From the NCBI GenBank assembly GCA_028703175.1, contig JAQVNJ010000181.1, forward strand, positions 1 to 8,843: DNA of 8,843 nt, written 5' to 3'. The DNA comes from JAAYCB01 sp012744395. GTDB lineage: Bacteria; Planctomycetota; Planctomycetia; Pirellulales; Thermoguttaceae. The translations under genes and the position numbers were made by a program. Shown piece by piece: positions 1-6,952 of this stretch. A model generated the notes under the pieces. The model worked only from the letters and a program-made list of their open reading frames with translations, searched no databases and was not told the origin of the DNA. Numbering within the stretch: position 1 is the stretch's first letter; each line of letters begins with the position of its first letter.

Positions 1-257
1 AACCACGCCACCCGGTCGGGTGGAATCTTCATCAGGACTGAGAGAGCCACTCCCAGCCAGTTGTCTCCTTTCGCATATTCTACACCGTCCAAGCCGGGAA
101 GACCCACATACAAGTATTGGAACCGGCTCAAGGCCGCCAATCGCCGATCGCGCTGCCTGCGCTCGATAACGTCGGACTCGCAGAGTGCCGCCATGAAGGG
201 TGGAGGCATCAATACCCCACGACGTATGACATATTCCCATTGCACATGTCTACCCAT
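1..257 (-). CDS. Putative Rpn/PD-(D/E)XK transposase-type protein, C-terminal part (runs off left edge)
   Basis: A minus-strand frame stays open for 85 codons from an ATG at 257 to the window edge. In-frame ATGs at 209 and 194 are alternative starts, and a stop codon lies directly upstream of 257. The product contains WEYVIRRG near residues 7-14 and later FQYLYVGLPGLDG and GDNWLGVALSVLMKIPPD. From memory, that later pattern resembles the C-terminal half of Rpn-family proteins (recombination-promoting nuclease / putative transposase, often with DUF4351). The family's N-terminal nuclease domain should precede WEY, but the sequence back to the aat stop at 337 does not supply it in this frame. 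This may therefore be a 5'-truncated remnant, or a variant protein whose remainder lies outside the window. No Shine-Dalgarno site is visible before any of the three ATGs. The reading frame is fairly convincing; the family assignment is tentative. Confidence 0.5.
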   Translation of the reverse strand, partial: MGRHVQWEYVIRRGVLMPPPFMAALCESDVIERRQRDRRLAALSRFQYLYVGLPGLDGVEYAKGDNWLGVALSVLMKIPPDRVAW

Positions 258-309
258 TCAGACCGGCGGCTGCAAGCTCTTCCCGTGGACGACCGCCTCT
301 CAAGGGCTG

Positions 310-334
310 GCGGCTGGGACCAATTGTCAGCCGC
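310..334 (-). terminator. Hairpin just after the aat stop codon
   Basis: A perfect 7-bp inverted repeat, GCGGCTG (310-316) and CAGCCGC (328-334), with an 11-nt loop, begins two bases past the aat stop codon. No T-run follows on the minus strand, so it is not a canonical intrinsic terminator. It could end transcription with Rho or protect the 3' end of the mRNA. Confidence 0.35.
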
Positions 335-336
335 TC

Positions 337-1053
337 TCAGAAATCATTCGCCCCGACGGACAGCCGATCGCCAAAACTGACCGCCCGGCCAAGGGCCGCT
401 GCGAGCCGGCGGAGGTACTCCGCGCGGGAAATCTCCATGGCGCCGAGGCGAGCGGTGTGCGGAGTGACCATCTGGATGTCGAGGAGCGAGTAACCGCGGC
501 GCTCGAGGTGTTTCACCAGGTAAGCCAGAGCCACCTTGGATGCGTCGCGCTCGCGGAAGAACTTCGACTCGGCGGCGAACAGCCCGGCGATGCTCACCCC
601 GTAGGTGCCGCCCACGAGCCGGCCATCGCGCCACGTTTCGACACTGTGGGCGTAACCGAGGCGGTGCAGCCGGACGTAGGCCTCGACCATCGCCGGAGTG
701 ACCCAGGTGTTGGCAATCCGCCCCGCGGCCGAGCCGCAACCGACCATCACGTCGCGAAACGCCCGGTCGCACGTCACCTCGAAACGCTCCTGGCGAATTG
801 TCCGCCGCAGTCGGCGCGAGACATGAAATTGATCCAGCGGGAAGATTCCCCGCGGATCGGGCGACCACCAGGCCATCGGCGTCTCGTCGTCCATCGGCCA
901 GGGAAAAATCCCGTGACTGTAGGCGTCCAACAGCCACTCGGGCCGAAGCACGCCGCCTAGCGCCAGCAGGCCGTCCTTGTCGGACTCCTCGACCGGCGGA
1001 AAGACCAGGGATGGAGAAATCGACGTCGCCATGGTTTCATCGTAGCGAATCAT
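337..1053 (-). CDS. aat: Leucyl/phenylalanyl-tRNA--protein transferase
   Basis: This cytosolic enzyme moves Leu or Phe from its aminoacyl-tRNA onto N-terminal Lys or Arg of proteins, creating an N-degron that ClpS delivers to the Clp protease. The 238-aa product matches the family along its length: GLLALGG (28-34), GIFPW (48-52), WWSPDPR (62-68), TWVTPAMVEAYVRLH (116-130), GYAHSVE (133-139), LVGGTYGV (146-153) and PHTARLGAMEI (198-208). E162 in AAESKFF and the D192/Q194 pair in LLDIQ align with residues known to be catalytic in the E. coli enzyme. Length is near the E. coli value. The start at 1053 has no Shine-Dalgarno site; ATG at 1032 (MATSIS) is an equally plausible start, since conserved sequence begins only near residue 17. 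The gene is divergent from tyrA, with 149 bases between the starts. Confidence 0.95.
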   Translation of the reverse strand: MIRYDETMATSISPSLVFPPVEESDKDGLLALGGVLRPEWLLDAYSHGIFPWPMDDETPMAWWSPDPRGIFPLDQFHVSRRLRRTIRQERFEVTCDRAFRDVMVGCGSAAGRIANTWVTPAMVEAYVRLHRLGYAHSVETWRDGRLVGGTYGVSIAGLFAAESKFFRERDASKVALAYLVKHLERRGYSLLDIQMVTPHTARLGAMEISRAEYLRRLAAALGRAVSFGDRLSVGANDF

Positions 1054-1119
1054 GGGCTACGGCCAAAGCTGCGGTCGGCCCCCACTGGGTAGGGCCCCTG
1101 CGCGTTTCGAGCGTTCTTC

Positions 1120-1128
1120 TGTTAGAAT
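1120..1128 (+). promoter_or_regulatory. Candidate extended -10 promoter for tyrA-purL-purQ
   Basis: TG at 1120-1121, one base, then TAGAAT at 1123-1128 fits the extended -10 pattern (TGnTATAAT) with one mismatch in the hexamer. No good -35 lies 17 bases upstream, which extended -10 promoters can tolerate. Transcription would start near 1135, giving a 5' leader of about 70 nt before tyrA. This is the best-looking candidate in the divergent aat-tyrA spacer, but it is a short motif and unproven. Confidence 0.4.
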
Positions 1129-1202
1129 TGCCGTTTTCCTTCACTCCAGGACCCTTCGGCCGGCATCGGCAACTCTCTCGACGCTCCCTCGGCGGAAGCA
1201 TC

Positions 1203-2057
1203 ATGATCCAACTGAAATCAGTGGCGATTGTCGGAGTCGGCCTGATCGGCGGATCGATCGGCTTAGCCCTACAGCACCACAAGATCGCCGAGCGAGTGAT
1301 TGGCATTGGGCGCGACCGGTGCCGTCTCAGGAAGGCCTACGAAGTCGGGGCTGTCACCGAGACGGCCACGTGGGACGACGAGCTTGCCGGTGGACTGGCC
1401 GGAGCCGAATTTGTGGTTGTCTGCACACCGGTTGACTCGGTACCTGAACAGGTCCGCCAGGCAGCCCGGCACGCCCCGCGCGGCACGCTGATTACCGATA
1501 TCGGCAGCACCAAGCGGACGATCGTCGAGGCCCTCGCCGGCCATCTGCCCAACGACTGCCGTTTCGTGGGCAGCCACCCACTGGCCGGGAGCGAAAAGAC
1601 GGGTGTTCTCCACGCCGATCGATACCTGCTTGCGGGCAGGGTGGTGATCATCACGCCGACGCCGGACACGGCGCCGAGCGACGCGGATCGGGTTGCCGCA
1701 TTCTGGCAGGCGCTCGGCGCGAAGGTGCTGAGCATGACGGCCGCCGAGCACGATCGGGCGGCGGCCCTGACCAGCCATCTGCCCCATGCCCTGGCGGTCG
1801 CCCTGGCCGCCGGTCTGCCCGACCAGATGCGCGATCTGGCCGGCAGCGGATTTCGCGACACCACCCGCGTGGCGGCCGGCGACCCGGAGATGTGGCGGCA
1901 GATTTTCATCGACAATCGTGAAGACTTGCTGGAGTCGATCGGGCTCTTCCGCGAGCTGTTGGACAGGCTCGCCGCGGCGATTGGCGAGGGTCACGAACTG
2001 GAATTGAAAGACTTGCTCACTCTAGCCAAGAAGAACCGCGATGCTCTGGGAAGTTGA
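1203..2057 (+). CDS. tyrA: Prephenate dehydrogenase (TyrA family)
   Basis: Oxidises and decarboxylates prephenate to 4-hydroxyphenylpyruvate with NAD+ (or acts on arogenate) in tyrosine synthesis. The 284-aa product starts at ATG 1203, because the Rossmann fold begins almost at once: AIVGVGLIGGS (8-18). The frame stays open upstream to about 798, but that part overlaps aat and reads as low-complexity Arg/Pro-rich sequence. Other landmarks are CTPVDSVPEQV (74-84), TDIGSTK (98-104), the substrate-binding and catalytic signature SHPLAGSEKTG (124-134), SHLPHALA (191-198) and the C-terminal dimer helices from LAGSGFRDTTR (212-222). No chorismate mutase or ACT domain is attached, so feedback control by tyrosine is not evident. 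A GGAAG four bases before the ATG is a modest Shine-Dalgarno site. The 3' end overlaps purL by 17 bases. Cofactor and prephenate/arogenate preference cannot be read with confidence. Confidence 0.93.
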   Translation: MIQLKSVAIVGVGLIGGSIGLALQHHKIAERVIGIGRDRCRLRKAYEVGAVTETATWDDELAGGLAGAEFVVVCTPVDSVPEQVRQAARHAPRGTLITDIGSTKRTIVEALAGHLPNDCRFVGSHPLAGSEKTGVLHADRYLLAGRVVIITPTPDTAPSDADRVAAFWQALGAKVLSMTAAEHDRAAALTSHLPHALAVALAAGLPDQMRDLAGSGFRDTTRVAAGDPEMWRQIFIDNREDLLESIGLFRELLDRLAAAIGEGHELELKDLLTLAKKNRDALGS

Positions 2058-5000
2058 CATTTACCCCGCCAAAGGCCACCCCGACCTGATCGCCGAGCAG
2101 GCGGCCACGGATGCAGCCGATCTGGGCCTGGCTGAAAACCTCTCCATCTCGGCCGCCAGGGGGTACCTGATCCAGGGAGACCTCGCCCGCGGCCAGGTTG
2201 ACCGCATCGCCGCTGAGCTGCTGGCCGATGGAATCGTCGAACGCACGGTGATCGCCCGCGTCGGAGCCGCCGCCTTGGCGGAGCCGCCGAACGCAGAGAA
2301 GCACCTCGTCTACGTGCTGCCCAAGCCGGGTGTGATGGATCCGGTGGCCGAAAGCGCGCTGGAGGCAATCGCCGATTTCGGGCTTCGAGCCGACGCCGTC
2401 CGCACGCTCAAAAAATACTGGATCGGCGATCTCGACGCCCAGCGCCTGGCCGCCTTGTGTTCGAAGATTCTGGCCAACGACGCCATCGAGCAGGTAATCA
2501 TCGGTCCGCTCGGCTTCGACAAGCTCCGATTCGGCTCGCACTACGACTTCCACCTCGTCACCGTGCCAATCCGGGGGATGGACGACGAGGCCCTCGGTCG
2601 GCTGAGCATCGACGGCCAACTCTACCTCTCCCTGGTCGAGATGCGGACGATCCAGGCCCACTTCCGCACGCTCGGCCGCGACCCGACCGACGTGGAACTC
2701 GAGACGATCGCCCAGACATGGAGCGAGCATTGCAGCCACAAGACGCTCGCCGGGCGGATCGACTACGAAGACGAGAACGGCCAACGCCGCTTCGAGAACA
2801 TGCTCAAGGAGACGATCTTCCGGGCCACCCGCCAGATCCGCAAAGCGGCTGGGAACGAAGACTGGTGCGTGAGCGTGTTTTCCGACAACGCGGGCGTCGT
2901 CCGCTTCGACGACCAGTACAACGTGGTCTTCAAGGTCGAGACGCACAACCACCCCTCGGCCCTCGAGCCCTACGGCGGGGCGAACACCGGCATCGGCGGC
3001 GTGATCCGCGACCCGATGGGCACGGGCATGGGGGCCAAGCCGATCTGCAACACGGATGTCTTCTGCTTCGCCCCGCCGGAGACGCCGGCCGACGAACTGC
3101 CGCCCGGCGTGCTGCACCCGCGGCGGGTGATGCGCGGCGTCGTCGCCGGGGTGCGCGATTACGGCAATCGGATGGGCATCCCCACGATCAACGGCGCGGT
3201 CTACTTCGACCCCCGCTACCTCGGCAACCCGCTCGTCTATTGCGGCAACGCGGGACTGATCCCCGCCGACAAGTCGTTCAAGTACCCCCAGCCCGGCGAC
3301 CTGATCGTGGCCATCGGCGGGCGCACGGGGCGCGACGGAATCCACGGCGCCACGTTCAGCTCGGCCGAACTGACGAGCGAAAGCGAGACGCTCTCCGGCG
3401 GGGCCGTGCAAATCGGCAACGCGATCACCGAGAAGATGGTCCTCGACGTGCTCATCGCCGCGCGCGACCGCGGGCTCTACAGCGCGGTGACCGATTGCGG
3501 CGCCGGCGGCTTCTCCAGCGCCGTGGGCGAAATGGGCGAGAACATCGGCGCCGAGGTGAACCTGGAGACGGTCCCGCTCAAATACGACGGATTGAGCTAC
3601 ACCGAGATCTGGATTTCCGAGGCCCAGGAGCGAATGGTCCTGGCCGCGCCCGAAGACAAGTGGGAGGAATTGAAGGCCCTCTGCGACTCGGAAGACGTCG
3701 AAGCGACGGTGATCGGCCGCTTCGTGCCCACCGGTCGGCTCGTGCTCAAGTATCGCGGCCACAAGGTGGGCGATCTGGCCATGGAGTTTCTTCACGACGG
3801 CCGCCCAAAGATTGTCCGTCAGGCCGTCTATCGGCCCCAGCCGCCGGTCCGGCAAGCGCTGCCCGAGGAACACGACTGGGACTATACCGACCAGCTGAAG
3901 GACATCCTCGGTTCGCTCAACGTGGCCAGCAAGCACTGGATCATTCGCCAGTACGATCACGAGGTGCAGGGGGGCAGCGCGATCAAGCCGTTGGTGGGCG
4001 TGGAGAATGACGGGCCGAGCGACGCCTCGGTCATCCGCCCGCGGCTCGACAGCCGCCGCGGTCTGGTCTTCGCCTGCGGAATGAACCCCTGCTATGGCGA
4101 CCTGGACACCTACTGGATGGCGGCCTCGGCGATCGACGAAGCGGTCCGCAACTGCGTGGCCGTGGGCGCCGACCCGCGGCGGATCGCGATCCTCGACAAT
4201 TTCTGCTGGGGGGCGACGGATCGGCCCGAAACGCTCGGCTCGCTCGTCCGCGCCGCGCTGGCCTGCCACGACGTGGCCGTCGCGCTGGGAACGCCGTTCA
4301 TCAGCGGCAAGGACAGTCTGTACAACGAGTTCCGCCCCGTCGGCGGTGCCGAGTCGATCTCCATCCCGCCTTCGCTGTTGATCAGCGCGATGGGCCAGGT
4401 CGATGATGCGGGCCGCTGCGTGACAATGGATTTGAAAGCGCCCGGCAATCTCCTCTACCAGGTCGGCGTGACGCGGGAGGAAATGGGTGGTTCGCACTTT
4501 GCGCTCACCCAGGGGCTCAGCGGCGGCCAGGTGCCCAAGGTCGACGCCACCATGGCGAAAGCGACGTTCATCGCGCTCTACAGAGCAATCGGCGCGGGGC
4601 TGGTTCGCGCGTGCCACGACCTGAGCGAGGGGGGGCTGGCCGTCGCCGCGGCGGAGATGGCCTTCGCCGGCGGCTGCGGCGCCCGACTGTCCCTGGCACA
4701 GGTGCCGCACGCCATCGAGCCTGACGAGGATTCCAGACAAGAGCTTGCCAGGCTCGCCGGCTCGCTACCCGGGGAGGAGATCCACCCTTTGGCAACGTAT
4801 CCGGCGGCGACCGTGGCGCTGCTGTTCGCCGAGTCGAACACCCGATTTCTCTGCGAAGTGGCGGAAGAAGACGCCGGGGCCTTCGAAGCCGCCATGTTTG
4901 GCGTGCCCTGCGCGCGGGTGGGCGAAGTGACCGGCGCCGGCAAGCTCGAAATCCTCGGCCTCGCCCAGTCCATCGCCGACGCTGACTCCGGCCAGGGCTG

Positions 5001-5079
5001 CGAGATCGGCCAACCGATCGTCATCGAGGCTGAACTCGGCGAGTTGAAGCAGGCATGGCAGTCGCCGCTGGACTGGTAA
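2041..5079 (+). CDS. purL: Phosphoribosylformylglycinamidine synthase, synthetase subunit with fused PurS-like repeats
   Basis: Converts FGAR, ATP and ammonia to FGAM in purine synthesis, with ammonia supplied by PurQ. The 1012-aa protein begins with two PurS-like modules: residues about 1-72, and about 88-155 with YVLPKPGVMDP and KILANDAIE, both typical of PurS. A linker domain follows, ending in GRDPTDVELETIAQTWSEHCSHK (212-234), which carries the conserved active-site His. The first ATP-binding AIRS-like half starts near VETHNHPSALEPYGGANTGIGG (299-320). The second half is marked by GMNPCYGDLDTYWMAASAIDEA (680-701), ISGKDSLYNEF (754-764) and DLSEGGLAVAAAEMAF (860-875). There is no C-terminal glutaminase domain, so this falls between free small PurL (about 600-750 aa) plus PurS plus PurQ and the fused E. 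coli PurL (about 1300 aa). The start lies inside the end of tyrA without a clear Shine-Dalgarno site, suggesting translational coupling. Confidence 0.97.
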   Translation: MLWEVDIYPAKGHPDLIAEQAATDAADLGLAENLSISAARGYLIQGDLARGQVDRIAAELLADGIVERTVIARVGAAALAEPPNAEKHLVYVLPKPGVMDPVAESALEAIADFGLRADAVRTLKKYWIGDLDAQRLAALCSKILANDAIEQVIIGPLGFDKLRFGSHYDFHLVTVPIRGMDDEALGRLSIDGQLYLSLVEMRTIQAHFRTLGRDPTDVELETIAQTWSEHCSHKTLAGRIDYEDENGQRRFENMLKETIFRATRQIRKAAGNEDWCVSVFSDNAGVVRFDDQYNVVFKVETHNHPSALEPYGGANTGIGGVIRDPMGTGMGAKPICNTDVFCFAPPETPADELPPGVLHPRRVMRGVVAGVRDYGNRMGIPTINGAVYFDPRYLGNPLVYCGNAGLIPADKSFKYPQPGDLIVAIGGRTGRDGIHGATFSSAELTSESETLSGGAVQIGNAITEKMVLDVLIAARDRGLYSAVTDCGAGGFSSAVGEMGENIGAEVNLETVPLKYDGLSYTEIWISEAQERMVLAAPEDKWEELKALCDSEDVEATVIGRFVPTGRLVLKYRGHKVGDLAMEFLHDGRPKIVRQAVYRPQPPVRQALPEEHDWDYTDQLKDILGSLNVASKHWIIRQYDHEVQGGSAIKPLVGVENDGPSDASVIRPRLDSRRGLVFACGMNPCYGDLDTYWMAASAIDEAVRNCVAVGADPRRIAILDNFCWGATDRPETLGSLVRAALACHDVAVALGTPFISGKDSLYNEFRPVGGAESISIPPSLLISAMGQVDDAGRCVTMDLKAPGNLLYQVGVTREEMGGSHFALTQGLSGGQVPKVDATMAKATFIALYRAIGAGLVRACHDLSEGGLAVAAAEMAFAGGCGARLSLAQVPHAIEPDEDSRQELARLAGSLPGEEIHPLATYPAATVALLFAESNTRFLCEVAEEDAGAFEAAMFGVPCARVGEVTGAGKLEILGLAQSIADADSGQGCEIGQPIVIEAELGELKQAWQSPLDW

Positions 5080-5105
5080 GAAGAAATGTTCAAAGTTCTC
5101 CTGGC

Positions 5106-5125
5106 TCCCAAGTTCCAGCTTGGGA
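5106..5125. repeat. Palindromic hairpin in the purL-purQ spacer
   Basis: TCCCAAG (5106-5112) and CTTGGGA (5119-5125) form a perfect 7-bp inverted repeat around a TTCCAGC loop, followed by ACGAGGCACG. From memory, close variants of this 'cccaag-ttccagc-ttgggaacg' unit occur as dispersed intergenic hairpins in planctomycetes and cyanobacteria. Only one copy is seen here, so its repeat status is recalled rather than shown. It would form a hairpin in the purL-purQ mRNA. Confidence 0.6.
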
Positions 5126-5149
5126 ACGAGGCACGCTGTAAAGACTGAA

Positions 5150-5176
5150 CCCCGAACCCTAATCCCGAACCCTCCC
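5150..5176 (-). repeat. G-rich telomere-like tract (G-quadruplex candidate)
   Basis: Five C-runs on the plus strand (5150-5153, 5157-5159, 5164-5166, 5170-5172, 5174-5176), separated by GAA, TAAT, GAA and T, give on the minus strand a G3+ pattern with loops of 1-4 nt. CCCGAACCCT occurs twice (5151-5160 and 5164-5173). The tract ends one base before the purQ start codon. Confidence 0.7.
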
Positions 5177-5177
5177 A

Positions 5178-5972
5178 ATGGCTTCACCCAACGTGCTCAT
5201 TCTCCGTGCCCCCGGCACCCAGTGCGACCAGGAGACGGCGTTCGCCTTCGAAAAGGCCGGCGGCACGGCGCACATACTGCACATCAACCGGCTCCTGGAG
5301 AGTCCATCGCGATTCGGACAATTCCAGATCCTCTGCGTGCCCGGCGGCTTCAGCTACGGCGACGACGTGGCGGCTGGGCGAATTCTCGCCAACCAGATCC
5401 AGCACCATCTGGCCGGGCATCTGGCGGAATTCACGGCCGCTGAGAAACTGATTCTGGGGATCTGCAACGGTTTCCAGGTGCTGCTGAAGTCCGGCATTCT
5501 GCTTCCGCCCGAGGCGGAGCGCGGGCCGGCGGCGACGCTCACGTGGAACGACTCCGGGCGGTTCGAGGACCGTTGGGTGAAGCTGTCCGTTGACAGCCGG
5601 GCTTCCGTGCTTCTTGCCGGCATCGAGTCGATGTACCTGCCGATCGCCCACGCCGAGGGCAAGTTCGTCCCTCGCGACGAGGCCACCTGCCGGCAACTGG
5701 CCGCCGCGGGCCAACTCCCCTTGCGTTACCGGCCGCTGGCCGACGGCGACGATCTGCCGCTGGATGGGCCCGTGCCGTTCCCGGACAACCCGAACGGATC
5801 GGTGGCCAACACGGCCGGCGCCTGCGATCCGACCGGCCGCATTCTCGGGCTGATGCCCCACCCGGAACGGCATATCGACCGGACCCACCATCCGCGTTGG
5901 ACTCGCGGCGAGGGCGGACCGGTGGGCGATGGCCTGAAGGTGTTTGAAAACGCGATCGCGTATTTCGCGTAG
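5178..5972 (+). CDS. purQ: Phosphoribosylformylglycinamidine synthase, glutaminase subunit
   Basis: A class I glutamine amidotransferase that hydrolyses glutamine and passes ammonia to PurL. The 264-aa product has the PurQ N-terminus (VLILRAPGTQCDQET, 6-20), VPGGFSYGDDVAAGRI (54-69, oxyanion region), the nucleophile Cys96 in LGICNGFQVL (93-102), and His228/Glu230 in GLMPHPERH (224-232), completing the Cys-His-Glu triad. The C-terminal DGLKVFENAIAYF (251-263) is typical of the longer PurQ form; short forms are about 225 aa. The start is fixed by the conserved N-terminus although no Shine-Dalgarno site precedes it; the upstream 27 bases are a C-rich repeat. It lies 98 bases after purL on the same strand and is very probably co-transcribed with it. 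Confidence 0.96.
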   Translation: MASPNVLILRAPGTQCDQETAFAFEKAGGTAHILHINRLLESPSRFGQFQILCVPGGFSYGDDVAAGRILANQIQHHLAGHLAEFTAAEKLILGICNGFQVLLKSGILLPPEAERGPAATLTWNDSGRFEDRWVKLSVDSRASVLLAGIESMYLPIAHAEGKFVPRDEATCRQLAAAGQLPLRYRPLADGDDLPLDGPVPFPDNPNGSVANTAGACDPTGRILGLMPHPERHIDRTHHPRWTRGEGGPVGDGLKVFENAIAYFA

Positions 5973-6076
5973 GTTTCCGGCAGGTGGGCGGGCAAATAGC
6001 GTAATCAGGCTTGACTGGAAAGCGTTGAAGAGCAGTCCCTTGTGCGCATCCATGTTGCTCCCGCGAGCTGGAAGGA

Positions 6077-6403
6077 TTGGCGCCTCTGCCTTCAACGCTG
6101 AACGACAACCTCGTAGAAGCGTTCACGGTTCGCCGCGTGCGTTCAGTTGAGACCATGCAAGTCGGTCGCGGCGAAGGAGGCTACTCTGATACTACGTGTA
6201 ACGCGAATGGATTGGCGTTGAAGCGGAGCGCACGTGATCTCGATTTTGCCAGACACTTCTTTCTTCGCTACCATCGAGACGGCGCGGCAGAAGTGGATCA
6301 TATTGACATTGAGACGGAAGGGGGCGGGTACGTCATCTTCTCCGTTGAAGAATCCGTACCGCCAGTCTCTTCGGAGGAGGCGAAACGTCGACTTGATATC
6401 TAA
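6077..6403 (+). CDS. Small hypothetical protein
   Basis: I do not recognise this protein. The frame gives 108 aa from a TTG at 6077, or 82 aa from an ATG at 6155. Only the second half looks protein-like: a mixed helix/strand pattern with DFARHFFLRYHRDGAAEV followed by an acidic beta-type stretch (VDHIDIETEGGGYVIFSVEES) and a charged C-terminal end. GGAAGG sits just one base before the TTG, too close to act as a normal ribosome site, and the ATG lacks a clear one. The base composition looks less GC-rich than the purine genes. It precedes an RHS/YD-repeat remnant on the same strand; small acidic genes near RHS debris can be orphan immunity genes, but nothing in the sequence proves that. It may also be a decayed fragment. 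Confidence 0.4.
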   Translation: MAPLPSTLNDNLVEAFTVRRVRSVETMQVGRGEGGYSDTTCNANGLALKRSARDLDFARHFFLRYHRDGAAEVDHIDIETEGGGYVIFSVEESVPPVSSEEAKRRLDI

Positions 6404-6556
6404 CCAGAGGACACGACACATACCAACCCGTCAGAAGCATGCTGCTGAGGGTGGGAGGAATCACGCGCGTGTCAGTGCCCTTTGTTGGGGGAGGACCCGC
6501 ATCTGCGCGACCGTCTGTTCAACGCGTGCGCTGAGCCGGTAGCACGTGACATAGGC

Positions 6557-6721
6557 CGAATTTACGACGCTTAGGGCAATCTCTCGCGGGTGCAGGACCC
6601 CGCGCTGAGAAACGTCACCTACGACGCCCTCCGCCGCGCGACCAAAACGATGGTCGACCCGATCAACGGGAACGACGGCACCGGCAGCGTCGTGCTCAAC
6701 GCGGCCGGACTCGGCGACCCG
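6557..6721 (+). pseudogene. RHS/YD-repeat protein remnant with in-frame stop
   Basis: One frame reads RIYDA-stop-GNLSRVQDPALRNVTYDALRRATKTMVDP (6557-6661) and then NGNDGTGSVVLNAAGLGDP. It matches the YD-repeat logic of RHS and wall-associated proteins (YDAxGNLxxVxDPxGxxxxYxYDALGRxTxxxDPxG). A TAG at 6572-6574 falls where the repeat has a variable residue between A and GN. In-frame sequence upstream to 6491 is open but not YD-like, and beyond about 6721 the pattern is lost. No full RHS gene, N-terminus or toxin tip is present. This is best read as a short decayed fragment of a larger polymorphic-toxin or cell-surface gene. Confidence 0.6.
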
Positions 6722-6819
6722 TGGAGAGTAGCAGATCAGGCCAACGGGCAGAAGTCTCAGCGGCGGTTGGTCTCCTCAACCCGCTCACCGAGCTGCATTT
6801 CGGAAAACCCCAGGCGCGC

Positions 6820-6884
6820 AAAAAAAAGCCCCCGGAAAGCTCGTGTCCCAGGGGGGCGAAGGACACGGGAACTTTTCCGGGAGC
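6820..6884 (-). terminator. Strong intrinsic terminator of the putative RNA gene
   Basis: On the minus strand the outer stem pairs 6884-6872 with 6839-6828: about 12 bp, with one bulged A and one T-G pair. An inner stem pairs 6867-6861 with 6848-6842 (7 bp). The outer stem is followed at once by eight T residues (plus-strand A-run 6820-6827). The polarity is clear: only the minus strand has the U-tract. No protein gene ends just upstream of it on this strand. Confidence 0.85.
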
Positions 6885-6952
6885 GATTGGATGGCTCGCG
6901 ACGGAACCACCGTCGGCACGAGGCCTCGGGTGTTTACCCCGATCGGCCTCAC

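Noticed and set aside
1184..1197. 14-base sequence shared with 8024-8037
   Set aside because: A single exact 14-mer shared between two sites in 8.8 kb of GC-rich DNA is not far from chance, and at the second site it overlaps a Shine-Dalgarno region.
798..1202. Upstream extension of the tyrA frame
   Set aside because: It overlaps aat, has Arg/Pro-rich shadow content, and the Rossmann motif fits a start at 1203.
2457..4010. 517-codon plus-strand frame within purL
   Set aside because: Arg/Gly/Pro-rich out-of-frame shadow of a gene with a secure reading frame.
2017..4740. 907-codon open frame on the minus strand opposite purL
   Set aside because: It mirrors purL almost end to end, has low-complexity Asp/Val/Arg/His-rich content and no recognisable domain. 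Long antisense frames are expected opposite GC-rich genes.
5184..6095. 303-codon minus-strand frame opposite purQ
   Set aside because: No domain is recognisable, and purQ on the other strand carries a full catalytic triad.
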